A DNA stretch of 64,000 bases from NCBI GenBank assembly GCA_003255065.1, contig QAOA01006460.1, positions 129,503 to 193,502 on the forward strand, in the 5' to 3' direction. Source of the DNA: Cercis canadensis. Taxonomy: Eukaryota > Streptophyta > Magnoliopsida > Fabales > Fabaceae. Position numbers and translations under genes: made by a program. Under the pieces are notes generated by a model. That model searched no databases. It saw nothing but the letters and a program-made list of their open reading frames with translations, and had not been told where the DNA came from. This document shows, piece after piece, positions 46,928 through 58,900 of this stretch (the stretch's first letter is position 1; every line of letters starts with the position of its first letter).

Positions 46928-49900
46928 TTTTTGGGGGGGGGGGGGNGGTGTGGGGGTGGTGTGAGGGCGAGAGGGAGAGAAGGGGACTGTTTAGCCTCGA
47001 ACTGTATATGTACCAAAGCTTCATAATTTTAAATATACCTTCTCTAGAATAGTATTTGTACTAACTCTCCTTTAGCAGGTCTGTATGTTATTTGTACAGA
47101 TTTTTATTTTGTTTATTTTGTCTCCTGTGAGATCATTTTGTGTGTTACATTCAGTTGTATTAATTGATAGCAAAATGGATCTGATTATGTATTAGGGAAT
47201 ATCACTATTATAAATTCTTTTACGCATCAGCCAATGCTTTTCCATGGGAAAATCCAATTATGGAAATTTAAATAAAATATTTATTGGAGGTTATTCAAAA
47301 AATGTCAGTATAAAGGTTGGCTCTCTTGGGCTGATGTTTTCCCCCTTTTTTCTTTATGGTTGTTGTTTTTCTTTGTTTTAGGTGGATTCTTAGCCCTCCT
47401 GTTTTCTGTCTTTTAGTTCTCTTAGTAAAGTTTTCTTTTATGAGAAGCAAAGTCTTTGCATCATATTTTCACCATCAGCTTAAAAGAGGTGCTTTGTATT
47501 CCCCTTATTGCTTCCATCCTGATTACTGATTTGGTTTATGGTTTATTGTTTTAATGAATAAGTTCTGATCACTAAGAATTGCTGTTCCTAACTGTTGATA
47601 TAATTTTTTTTTCCCATTTTGTGATAAAACCTAACAGTTGAAATCTTAAAACTGGTTTCTTCCTGCTTAATTTAAGTTTTGTTCTATCCTCTAGGCAAAC
47701 AGGTCAGAAAGGCTTGATGACAGTTCTCCTCCATATTCTGTCACTGCTGAATTGGCTGGTTTGGTTGGTACACTATCTAATTTACTGTCATTTATCCTTC
47801 TGCTATGGTAGATCAATTATACATCATTCTAAAATTGTTTCTACTAATCAGGTTATCTCCTTAGATGAGGCTCAGTTGCAACAGATGTTTCATGTGTGGG
47901 ATTATGTATGCACTTGTCGATTAAGAGAAAAGTAAGTACAATACTGTAACTATTGTATTTTCACAGATGTCTTTCTATACTACCTTTTTAAAGCTTCTAG
48001 TATGATCATCTATAAGCAAGTGTTTTGTTTAGAATTTTCAAGTTGCTTCTGGCTAGTTGGGGTTCATCTATGATTGTCTTCTTTGCATGGGCATCTTACA
48101 ATACAATTTGTGCCTAATATCTCACATTTGATTCTTGGCTTCTATTCTTTTTGCTGATAGCTTGCCAAACAAGTGGATAATTAAATATTTGGGTTTGGTA
48201 TTGTAGAATAACAAAGCCGTGGCATGGCCAGATGAAATGGGAAAGATATTTTATTTCTTTTATTCTTTTTTCCTTTTTTTTTTTGTTGGGGGGGGGGGGG
48301 GGGNGGGGGGGGGGGGGTGGATTGTTGTTCAAGTTATACTCTTATTCAGGCTTGTTTGTCTAGCATCCTTTACTATTTATCTTTATTCGGGATTCCTGTT
48401 GGGGTTTTCCAACAGATTGTGTAGATTAACCAAGATTTTCTTTGCTCATAGATGTGACAAGTGAGAAAGAAAAGGAGTAATCATTTGGGAAATTTGTTGT
48501 AGGCAAAAAAGTGAAGGGGGTTTGGGTCTTCATAATTTGGTCTCCAAAAACATTGCATTGCTTGAAAATGGCTTTGCCATTTCCTTTTTACATGTTTTCC
48601 TTATGACATCAGATGATAAAGAGTATGGTTTACACCATAGTTGGTACTCGGTAGAGGGTGTGTGTTCAAATCCCACTTCTGACATTCATCTCATGCAATT
48701 TATAATTAAAAAAAAAAAAAGAGTATGGTTTACATCATAGCAACCTTGCAACTCGCTGGACCCCTTGAAAGCTATTTCTCTGGGGTATGCCTTCTCTAAT
48801 CCACTATTCTCCTTACAGGTAGGTTATGGTTCCTGTATTAGATTCTGGGAGGACCTTTGGATGGGGGATACACCCTGTTGTCAGTCTTGTCCTCACCTCT
48901 ATAATCTTTCTTCTTTACATCATTCCCCCATCCTTATGGTGCACAGACATTGTAATTCTCTATTGCTATTATGCTCAAGACTCTTAACATATATTGGAAT
49001 CTCCATTTTTTGAGGAATTTGAATCTGCATCATGGTGCACAGACACTGTAATTATCTTTATTTTTTTTTATTTTAATTAATTAATTTTTTACAAAGAAAT
49101 TAATTGGATAGATGGAACTGGCACTCGCACACTTTTGGGAAACAAACTTGGGTTAGTGTTTTAGGCAATATGTAATGGTAACCACAACTGTTCTCCATGT
49201 GTGCATTTGGTATTAACTTAAAGTTGAATGGTAAAATATTACTCGAATAACTTGATGTTTTAAATATTAAGCATGTTAAAATTATTATTATTTTTTTATC
49301 TTTTTTTGGTTCTGTTTATAAGTGATGAGTAATCTTTCACCCCTTAAAGCAATTGTAGTCGGAGACTTCTTTTTCCCTTTTTTGGTTTACCAACATAGAT
49401 CATCTTCCACATCCTAGAAAACTAACTACCTCGACTTCCTGTGGGTGACTTACTCATCCTACAATTGAGCTCATGAGTGTTTTGCCACAAGTTACATATG
49501 AGGAATTGTCAAAGCTTTTGGACCCAAACCACATTTTGTTTTGAAGCTTTTGGATCTGCTGAATTAACCAAATCAAGAAGCCTTTGGATCTACCGGAGAT
49601 GGCAAAAGCTATATCTTGCTTGAAGTTGCACTCACAGTTGGCCAATACTTGAGCATGAATGCCTCAGTGTGTTGGGGTAAGATTGAGATAACAAGGTTAT
49701 GATATAATCACCATTCTGCTGCTGGTCATTGGTATTGATTTTGTGGGGGGTAAATATTAACCCCTTAAATTTGGAGATAAGGCTTTATGTTTCCTACAAC
49801 CTTGCAGCTGGTAATTGGTATTGATTTTGTTTTTTTTTGGGGGGGGGGAAGAATATTAACCCCTTAAATTTACTCTCTTATCCAGAATATTACCAAACAC

Positions 49901-52900
49901 TCGTTAAAGATTACTCCCTTAAAATTTACTGTCTTTACCCTGTACCAAGCTCACCCTTAGGTGGAAAATTAAAATTTTCACCTTCATCATCTTTAACATA
50001 TAAAGAGGATATTCCAATTAGGTTACTGATGCAACAGGGTAAATTTGTGACAAATGTTCCTTATTGTTGGAATAATGGTTGTGACTAACATATACATGTT
50101 TGAGTGGGAAACATTTTCCAATTTTGTTAATGTGATTGGCATAATGATTGCTTACTCTTGTCTTATCCTCCAATCTTGTAATTTCTTCTCTTTTAATAGA
50201 GTTGTCTTCATCCATCTAAAAGGAGAGTGTTAGATATACAACATTCTTAGATTTTGGGTTAATTAGTTCTTGACATGGTATCTGAGCCTCTTTGACCAAG
50301 TGGTAAGGAGCTCAATCCTTGTTGCCCCCAATTTCTCAATTAAATTAAAATTTCAGCACAAGGTATAAGGTGAACTTAGGACAAATTTCAAGCTCAAAGG
50401 GGCTTTTGTGTGTGGGGGTGTGTTAGATATAAAACCATTCTTGGGCCTTCACATAACAACTTAAGCTTTTGAGTTGAATTGGTTCTTGACAAAGAGTAAT
50501 TGTATATTTGTATCTTTTTGATCTGTTTGTATATGATGTAGGTATGGTCGCTATCGTCCCTGGCGTAGTCCTTTACCCAAAAAACTTAAGGGGTGGCAAA
50601 TATTATGGTGGCGTTATGCTCAGTTATCTGTCCTTTCAGATGTTCATAAGAAATTGAAGAAATCATCGTGGAGATACCTTGGCGAGCGATTGTAAGTTTA
50701 TGGAAAGCTGAGTCTTCTCTCAGTATTATTTACGGTTGACAAACTGCTGGGTTTTAGTCTCTGTCTTTTTTTTCAATATATGTAATTATGAGGCTGATGC
50801 ATGCAAAATGTAAGATCTTGCTGCATTATCTTCCAAGTTTAATTACATTTGATAATTTATTCAATATTATTGGGCATTTAGTCTTTCTATTTCGCTACTA
50901 CACCTGATGGTTGGTATGTTCTTTGGATCCCTTGTTTTTTTTTTTTTTTTTGGGGGGGGGGGGTGTTATTTGCTTTTATTTTTTACTTTCTAAGTCTTTT
51001 TGGAAGGCTAAGGCTCCCTCTAAGGTGAAAGTTTTTGTTTGGACAATGGTACAAATGATCTGTAACCCTCACAGGCTATCTCTTCTAATGTTTATGTGTT
51101 ATAGAAGTTGTGAGACAAATAATTATTTTTTCTTACATTTTGTGGTTGCTTGGTGTTCTGGAATCAACTTTTCGTATTTTTCATGAGCAGTGGGGTATGC
51201 TCTATTTCCTTGGATAAGTTTTTATTTGTCTATTTTAGAGGTTTTTGAAGGTGAAGGGAGTGCAAGGTCCTTTGGAAGTGTGCTGTCTGTGCAAGGTTGT
51301 GGTGCTTATGGATGGAAATGCTAAAATTTTCAACTAGATATTTAGCCAACAAATCTTTTATGGGGTTGAACTGTTTTCTTTCTGTCGTTATGGGTGCCAG
51401 CTCATGGGTATTTTAAGGGGTTTTTGGAGAGCTCTTTTGAGCTGATTGTTCCTGTTTCTTTGGTTCTGATTTTTTCTTTTGTTTTAGGAGGATCTCTAGT
51501 CCTCCTTCTCTTGTAACCTTCTTCCTTTCCTCAATAAATTCTTTTATCCAAAAATCTATCTATTCTGTTTAGTAACACATTCTTTCTCTTGTTAATAGAA
51601 TTTACCGCCGGAAGTATATTAACTTATACAAGACTAAGCTGGGTTTTCTTCAGCAAGAACAGGTAGTTTTTTTCTTTCTTTTTCTTGCCCCTCTCTTCAT
51701 GCTGACAGATACATTTCTATCCATCTTTGATAAGCGTGCAGTACATTTTATATGTGTGCTAGATGCTTGGTTTTGTCTTTGGAGATTTGTAATTTCATGT
51801 CTAAGAAATTCAAATACCTTTCGGAGTTTATATGGTTTGGGTTGTTAGGTTTGGATTCATTCAGTTCAGCTTTTGTAACCAGTGCATCAGGAGCTCAATT
51901 GTTTCTATTCTATTTGCTCACATAGTTATGATAGTTTTTGCTGTCTCCAGGATGATAAAAATCCTGATTATGTTCATCTTTTTTATTGTATTATTTGTCA
52001 ATTATGATTATTAATTTATATTGATATTAGATGTTAGTGATTAAGATCTTTCCAAAAATCTTGCTTTGTTATTGTATAGAAAATCCTGTTATTATTATAA
52101 AGGCATGGGGTGTGGTACATAAATAAACAGATAGCACAAAGTAGGGAAGAAGAAACAAGCCACAAGTATTGTATTTCACCAAGAACACCACTGCCACAGC
52201 AGGGTAGTGAGAATTACAACCCAGGACCTCACAAGAGAGTCTACTCACAGACTCCTATACTCAATACCAAAATAACTGAATACCCCCCTACACCTCTGCC
52301 ACTTTCCTAAAGTATCCAAACCCCTCACACTCACACGTGACTCCCTCTAACTAACTTCCCCCTACTTATGGATCACCCTTTTTCTTCCTCCTCTCATACA
52401 CTCTCAACCCCTTCTGCATGTTAGGATCTGCCACAGTCACATATGGTCCATTTTGTTCAGGCCCAACCACAGCCTCTAACTCTTTTGGGCTAACAGGGTG
52501 ACAGGGAAGGAACCATTAGCTCAGAATGCACTTACAATGGCCCTCGTGTGGCTCTCAGGATCTGCAGAAAATTGGAAAGAAGCTCCTATGATATGATATC
52601 ATGCAATCGAACACACAGACGCATACATCCATTGGTCATAAGACAAAGAATCCTATGAGATAGAAACCATTGAAATTAAACTGACTCCAACTCATTGATT
52701 CTGGGATTTTGCGTCCATCTTAATCATGATTTGGGTTGTATGTCCCACATTGTGGAAATGGGTGTTTTCATGTCAAGATTGGAGAGCCCTTTGACATTGA
52801 TGCTTTCTTTTATTCTTGCTGCTGTATTATTTTGTGTTTGCTTTCTGGAGTATAGCTTATCCTTGATTCATCTTGCACTCTTCCTTTCTTAATACAATTC

Positions 52901-55900
52901 TTGTGTTATCAAGAAAAAAAGAAAAATACAATAGTTTGCACCAGTAAGCTGTACGGATCACCAAAACTAGTAACCAAATCTGTCTAGCATGTTCTCTTAA
53001 GCATAATAGAATTCCTAGGACAGAAGTCAAAATTCTTTGGAACTCCCAAAGAAAAGAAACTCAAACAGAAATATTCTTTGAAAACTATGAATTACAAGCA
53101 GAAAGTGACTTCAACTTATAGTAACTCCTAATCATTCTAAGACTAGGAAAACTACAAGACTAAACTTGTCTTGAAGACAAGATCTATCTACACTTCTAAG
53201 GGAATGAGGAAAAATGAAATCCTAATAAAATAAGGAAATTCTACTAAACTCCTAATAAACTGGGAAGTAACAAGAAAATTGCAAATATGACATGTGGACT
53301 TTTTGTTTGATAATTAAGACTATCGTAGAAATCAAGGGTCAAACCATTTACATCAAGCATGATTGTTTAAGAAATCCCATTGTTGCTGTTAGAATATTAG
53401 AATATTGATTGACTGTGAATATTGTAATTATTATAGCTTACATCTAGACTTGTAACTGATGTGATTTGGCCCATGATTAGGCTTGTGTTTGCTGTACAGT
53501 TAATGGAAATAATACATGTGACAAGCTAGTCTCATACATTTCCACTATTTCTCACATGGTATCAGAGCAATTTTAGTGAGAAAAATTTCTCCATTCCCGC
53601 TGTGCACTATTCCAACGGTGAATATACTCTTCCTTGCTGTGTTTTTACTCCATCAATGTTCTTATTACTAGGGTTTAGTGGCTGTGCCTCTTTCTAGCCA
53701 CCCTAGGATTCGAGGTTTCAAAATCCATCTCTATAGTCAAAGCTAGAAGCCTCCGCTCGACGAATCCCCAGAATCGCATCGCCGTCTGCCTCTGTACGCA
53801 CCCAGACACGCCGACAGCTTCTTCCGCTCGTGGAGGAGCGTGGCTTCTCCGATCACCATGAAACCTTCCAGATCCCTCCTCCGGTGTATTTTCAACCTAT
53901 TCCTGCCTTTATTTTGGTGTTATCAGATCTGAACAGCATTGCATCAGTTTGGCTTTTAGGACTTCGTTTTGGAACCAACAAATCTGAATGGCTTCTTCAG
54001 ACACTGATACCACTGCATGTCAACCATTCCACACTCACTCTTCTACTCCTACTATCTATGTTGAAAAATTAACTGGTTATGGTAACTACATGACATGGTC
54101 TGGTTTTGAGGAGTTGTGGTTCTTAGGCCAGGGCCATGAGGAACACTTGGTAAACCAGTTAAAGATATCCCTGATAAGGATAAGCTTAAGTGGAAATAGG
54201 TTGATGCATATCTTTGCAATGTCCTTTAGCAGTCTATTGATCGTGTTCTTGTTGGCCAATATCGGCCATATCGTACTTGTTATGAAGTTTGGCACAAAGC
54301 CAAGAAGCTCTACTCAAATGATATAAATCGTCTTTATAATGTTGTCTCCTGTATATAGACGATTAAGAAACAAGATCTAGATATGCAGACCTATATGGGG
54401 CAGATTGAGACTCTTCAACATGAATTCAATGAGATGATGCCCTTTTCAATTGATGTTGCACAACAAGAGGAACTTTGTGGCAAATCCTTCATGGTTCTTG
54501 CACTAGCTGGCTTGCCATCTGAATTGGATTTAGTCCGCAATCAAATTTTGGCCAATCCTAGGGTTCCTACTATGAATATTATGTTTGAGCAGCTGATTCG
54601 CATTTTAGAACCTACAAGTGTTTCTGTTTCGGCTACCTCGACTGATTCTACCACTCTAGCCTCTTAGGTGAACCATTGAGAGGATAGTAAGAGAGGATGT
54701 GGTGATCAGCGTTTTCGAAACAGGGATCGACCTCGGTGTACTCACTGTCATAAAATTGGCCACACAGTGGACCGTTGTTTTCTCCTTCATGGTTGACTTA
54801 CTAAGATTGTGAATGTTGCATAGTATGATTCTTCATCTGGTGCTGTATCTGTATCTGCTGCTGACTATAATGAGTTCTTGCGATTTCAAGAGACCAAGCA
54901 GTTCACCTCCACAGCCTTTGTTGCTTATAATGGTAATCCTATTGCTTGCATCTCTCAATCATCCTCACTTGAACCTTGGGTTCTTGAATCCCAGTTTATA
55001 AAAACTCCAAAAGATGGTGCCTAGCATTTCTTGTATATCTACTTTAGAATGTGAGTCTTGTCAATTAGGAAAACATGCTCGTAGTTCGTTTCCTAGTCAT
55101 GTCAATAAATAAGTTGAGTCTCCTTTTGCCTTAGTTCATTTTGATGTATGGGGTCCTGGTCGAGTCAACTCAACTTTGTGCATTTAGTATTTTGTAACCT
55201 TTGTCGGTGATTTTTCTCGATGTACTTGGTTATTTCTAATGAAAAATCGTTTTGAACTATTATTCTCTATTTTCAAACCTTTTGCTCGGAGATTAAAACT
55301 CAGTTTGGTATCACAATTTGCACCTTGAGGAGTGATAATGCATGTGAATATTTTTCTGCTCCCTTTCGATCTTTTATGACTTCTTATGGTATTCTCCATC
55401 AATCCTCTTGTGCTCATACCCCTCAACAAAATGTGGTGGCTGAGCAGAAAAACAGACACTTGGTTGAGACTGCCTGTACTCTCCTCCTTCATAACAATCT
55501 TCTGCTGTGTTTTTGGGGAGATGCGGTTATCACCTCTTGTTATTTGATTAATCGGATGCCATCCTTAGTATTACAAAATCAGGTTCCTCCTTTTTTATTT
55601 TCCAACCAGCCTCTTTACTCTCTTCCTCTTTGTGTCTTCAGTTGCTTGTGTTTTGTTTGTGATCTCACGCTAGGTAAAGATAAGTTTTAAGCCAAATTTC
55701 TCAAATGTGTCTTTTTGGGTTATTTTCGCTTGCAAAAGGGTTATCGTTGCTTCTCTCTTGCACTCAAACATTATATAGTCTCCCATGAAGTTACTTTCTT
55801 TGAGACAACCCCATTCTTCCCCTCTTTAGGATATTCTGATGTTCCAGAATGTTCTATTGTTGCTAATCTTCTTTCTATTTCTTTCCTCACCTACCATCGT

Positions 55901-58900
55901 GGACCTTGACCCAAACCTGTTGAGAGCCTCGTCACTGAGAGCCCTAGCATTGCAGACAACCCTGCCACTAATGACAGCCTTGCCACTAACCCAGTGGACT
56001 TACCTCTTACTTTGGTTGCTTCTCCAGTTTTGGTTTTTGACATGGATCGTTCCATTGCTGACCGCAAAGGTATTTGTTCTACTAGCAACCCTTATCCTAT
56101 TTACAATTTTGGGAGCTATCACTGTTTGTCTCCACCATATTTTGCCTTTGTATCGTCTTTGTCTTTTGTTTCGATTCCTAAAAATATAGGTGAAGCTCTT
56201 TCTGACCTAGGGTGGCGTAAGGCCATGATTGATGGAATTGGCTGCCTTAGACTCCAATAGCACTTGAGATTTGGTTCCTCTCCCCTGTGGTAAATCTATA
56301 GTTGGTTGTTGTTGGGTTTATACGGTCAAAGTTGGCCCTGATGGCCAAATAGATCGTCTGAAGGCTCGACTGGTTGCAAAGGGGTATACCCAGATCTATG
56401 GCCTTGACTATGGTGATACCTTTTCCCTTGTTGCCAAGATGGCTTCTGTTCGCCTCTTTCTCTCTATGGCAGCCATTCACCGCTGGCCCCTTTATTAGCT
56501 CGATATTAAAAACACCTTTCTACATGGTGAATTGCAAGAGGAAATCTATATGGAGCAACCACCTGGGTTTGTTGCTCAGAGGGAGTCTAGATATGTATTT
56601 CGACTTTGCCGATCTCTCTATGGACTTAAACAATCTCCATGGGCTCGGTTTGAGAGATTTAGTGCAGTTGTTCGAGCATTTGGTATTATTCGGAGTGAGG
56701 CCGATCATTCAGTCTTCTACTGTCATTCATCCCCTAACCGATGCATTTACTTGGTTGTCTATGTAGATGAGATTGTGATTACAGGGAATGACCAAGATGG
56801 CATAGAAAAGCTCAATCAACATCCATTCTAGCACTTTCAGACAAAGGATTTGGGCAAACTCAAGTATTTTCTAGGAATAGAAGTTGCTCAAAAGGTATTG
56901 CCATCTCACAATGGAAATATGCCTTGGACATTTTGAGAGAAACGGGCATGTCAAATTGCAAACTCGTGGATACTCCAATGGATCCAAATGTCAAGCTCCT
57001 AACCGATCAAGGGGAGCCCTTATCAGATCCTAGCAAATACTAGAGACTTGTTTGAAAACTCAACTATCTCATAGTGACACGGGCTGATATTGCCTTTGCG
57101 ATGAATGTAGTTAGTCAGTTTTTGAGTTTTCCATGTGACAGTCATTGGGATGCAATGATTCGTATTTGAAAATACATCAAGAAGGAACTGGGTAAAGGTC
57201 TCTTGTATGAAGCTAGAGGACATACTCAGGTAGTTGGCTATTCAGATGTTGATTGGGCAGACTGTCCATATTATAGATGCTCAACTACTGGATATTGTGT
57301 ATTTGTTGGAGGCAATCTAGTGTCATGGAAGAGCAAGACAGTTGGTTGTTGCTCGGTCCACTGCTGAGGCAGAATACTTAGCCATGACTAAAGCAACTTG
57401 TGAGCTTATATGGCTTAAACAGTTACTCCAGGAGTTAAAATTTATGAAGGTTCAACAAATGAGATTAATATGTGATAACCAAGCAGCTCTCCACATTGCC
57501 TCTAATCCAGTCTTCCATGAAATGACCAAACATATAGAGATCGATTGTCATTTTATTAGAGAGAAGATACTTTTAATGGATATCGCTATTGGTTTTGTTA
57601 GATCAAACGATTAGTTAACAGATACTTTACTAAGTCTCTCGGAGGCCCTCGGGTTAACTACATTTGTAACAAGCTTGGAACATACGATATGTATGCTCCA
57701 ACTTGAGGGGGTGTGTTAGAACATTAGAATATTAATTGACTGTGAATATTGTAATTATTATAGCTTACATCTAGGCTTGTAACTAGGATGTGATTAGGCC
57801 CATGATTAGGCATGTGTCTACTGTACTGTTAAAATAAATAATACTTGTTTGAGAAGCTAGTCTCACACTTCCACTATTTCTCACATTGATATGATTAATG
57901 CTTAATTGACCATGGTTGTGTTTTTATTTTTGTTTTTTTTAGCCGGTTGATGATGATGTTCTCCGAGATCTAGAGCAAATGGAGAAAGAATCAGATGTAG
58001 ATGATATTTTGAACTATCGGTCTGCTGCAGAATATGAGATGCAGGTATGAGTGTTACATTTGTTATTTGATTGGCTTAATTGGAGGCAACTGTTATACTT
58101 GTGTAATGACTTTAGTAGAGGCATATTTGTTGGTGATTATTACATGTTTAGTTCTTAAATCTTGTTGCTTGAATGTGCCTACAGGAATTCTTTTCGAGGT
58201 GTTCTACTCCTGACATTGGAATGATTGGTGTTGATACTCCTGCAGAGAAGTCACCCAATGATGAGCGCTCCATTGGCAAATCACGGGGATGGCTGAATTG
58301 GCTATCCCGTGGTATGCTTGGTGCTGGAGGAACTGATGATTCTAGTCAATTTTCTGGTGTTGTGTCTGATGATGTTATCAAGGTACCCATGCACAACTAC
58401 TTACCAGAGGAAAAGCATCCCCTGAATTTTAGTTTGTTGACTACAATACTCCTCTTATTTTGGAAATCCCATCCTACTCACTTACTTTATCTGCTGTGCT
58501 TCATTTTCTAACAGTCATGTTGGTCATTGATTAGTTGACAAAAACTAATAATTTTAGGCTTAATATTTTATTCAATAAAGAAGAGATTTTATTAGAAAGA
58601 AGAGAGGCAGAGTACAAGTAAAAAGGACGATAAGATGTTCTCCTGGAAAGACAGAAAGACAAAAAACAAAAAAACAGAAGACACATCAATGCAGTAATGA
58701 TCTTCAGTCTTCTGCATATCAGCCAGAGAGACTACCTCGAAGAGACAATATGCAAAGAATATTTTCTTAAAATATATATTATCCACAGATGGAAGAAGTG
58801 TATTCTGGAAGCCAGATATTAGTTGAATGGTTTTGTTTGGTTCATAAAGTTGAGTCTGATCATTGTATCAAATATAATTATTTTTGTCTACATAATTTTC

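Larger units (their letters stand above)
53397..57885 (+). mobile_element. Full-length but decayed copia retrotransposon in VPS13 intron 12
   Basis: LTRs at 53397-53556 and 57714-57885. Primer site TGGTATCAGAGC (53557-53568) and polypurine tract TTGAGGGGGTG (57703-57713) adjoin them. The LTRs differ at many positions, so it is older than the element at 3343. Flanking 5-mers (GTTGC and TTGAT) do not match, so a target duplication is not seen. It belongs to the same family as the element at 61960, by protein and LTR similarity. It ends 57 bp before exon 13. Confidence 0.9.

Noticed and set aside
48114..48464. Open frames across the G run at 48290-48317
   Set aside because: Homopolymer artefact on the left; the right half is the LINE fragment annotated separately.
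48641..48720. A functional tRNA gene
   Set aside because: Only the T-arm half is present, with poly(A) and a long target duplication; no acceptor stem, D-arm or anticodon arm.
49454..49645. 63-residue minus-strand open frame as a gene
   Set aside because: It is built on a local near-repeat of AAGCTTTTGGA units, has no recognisable domain and no splice context.
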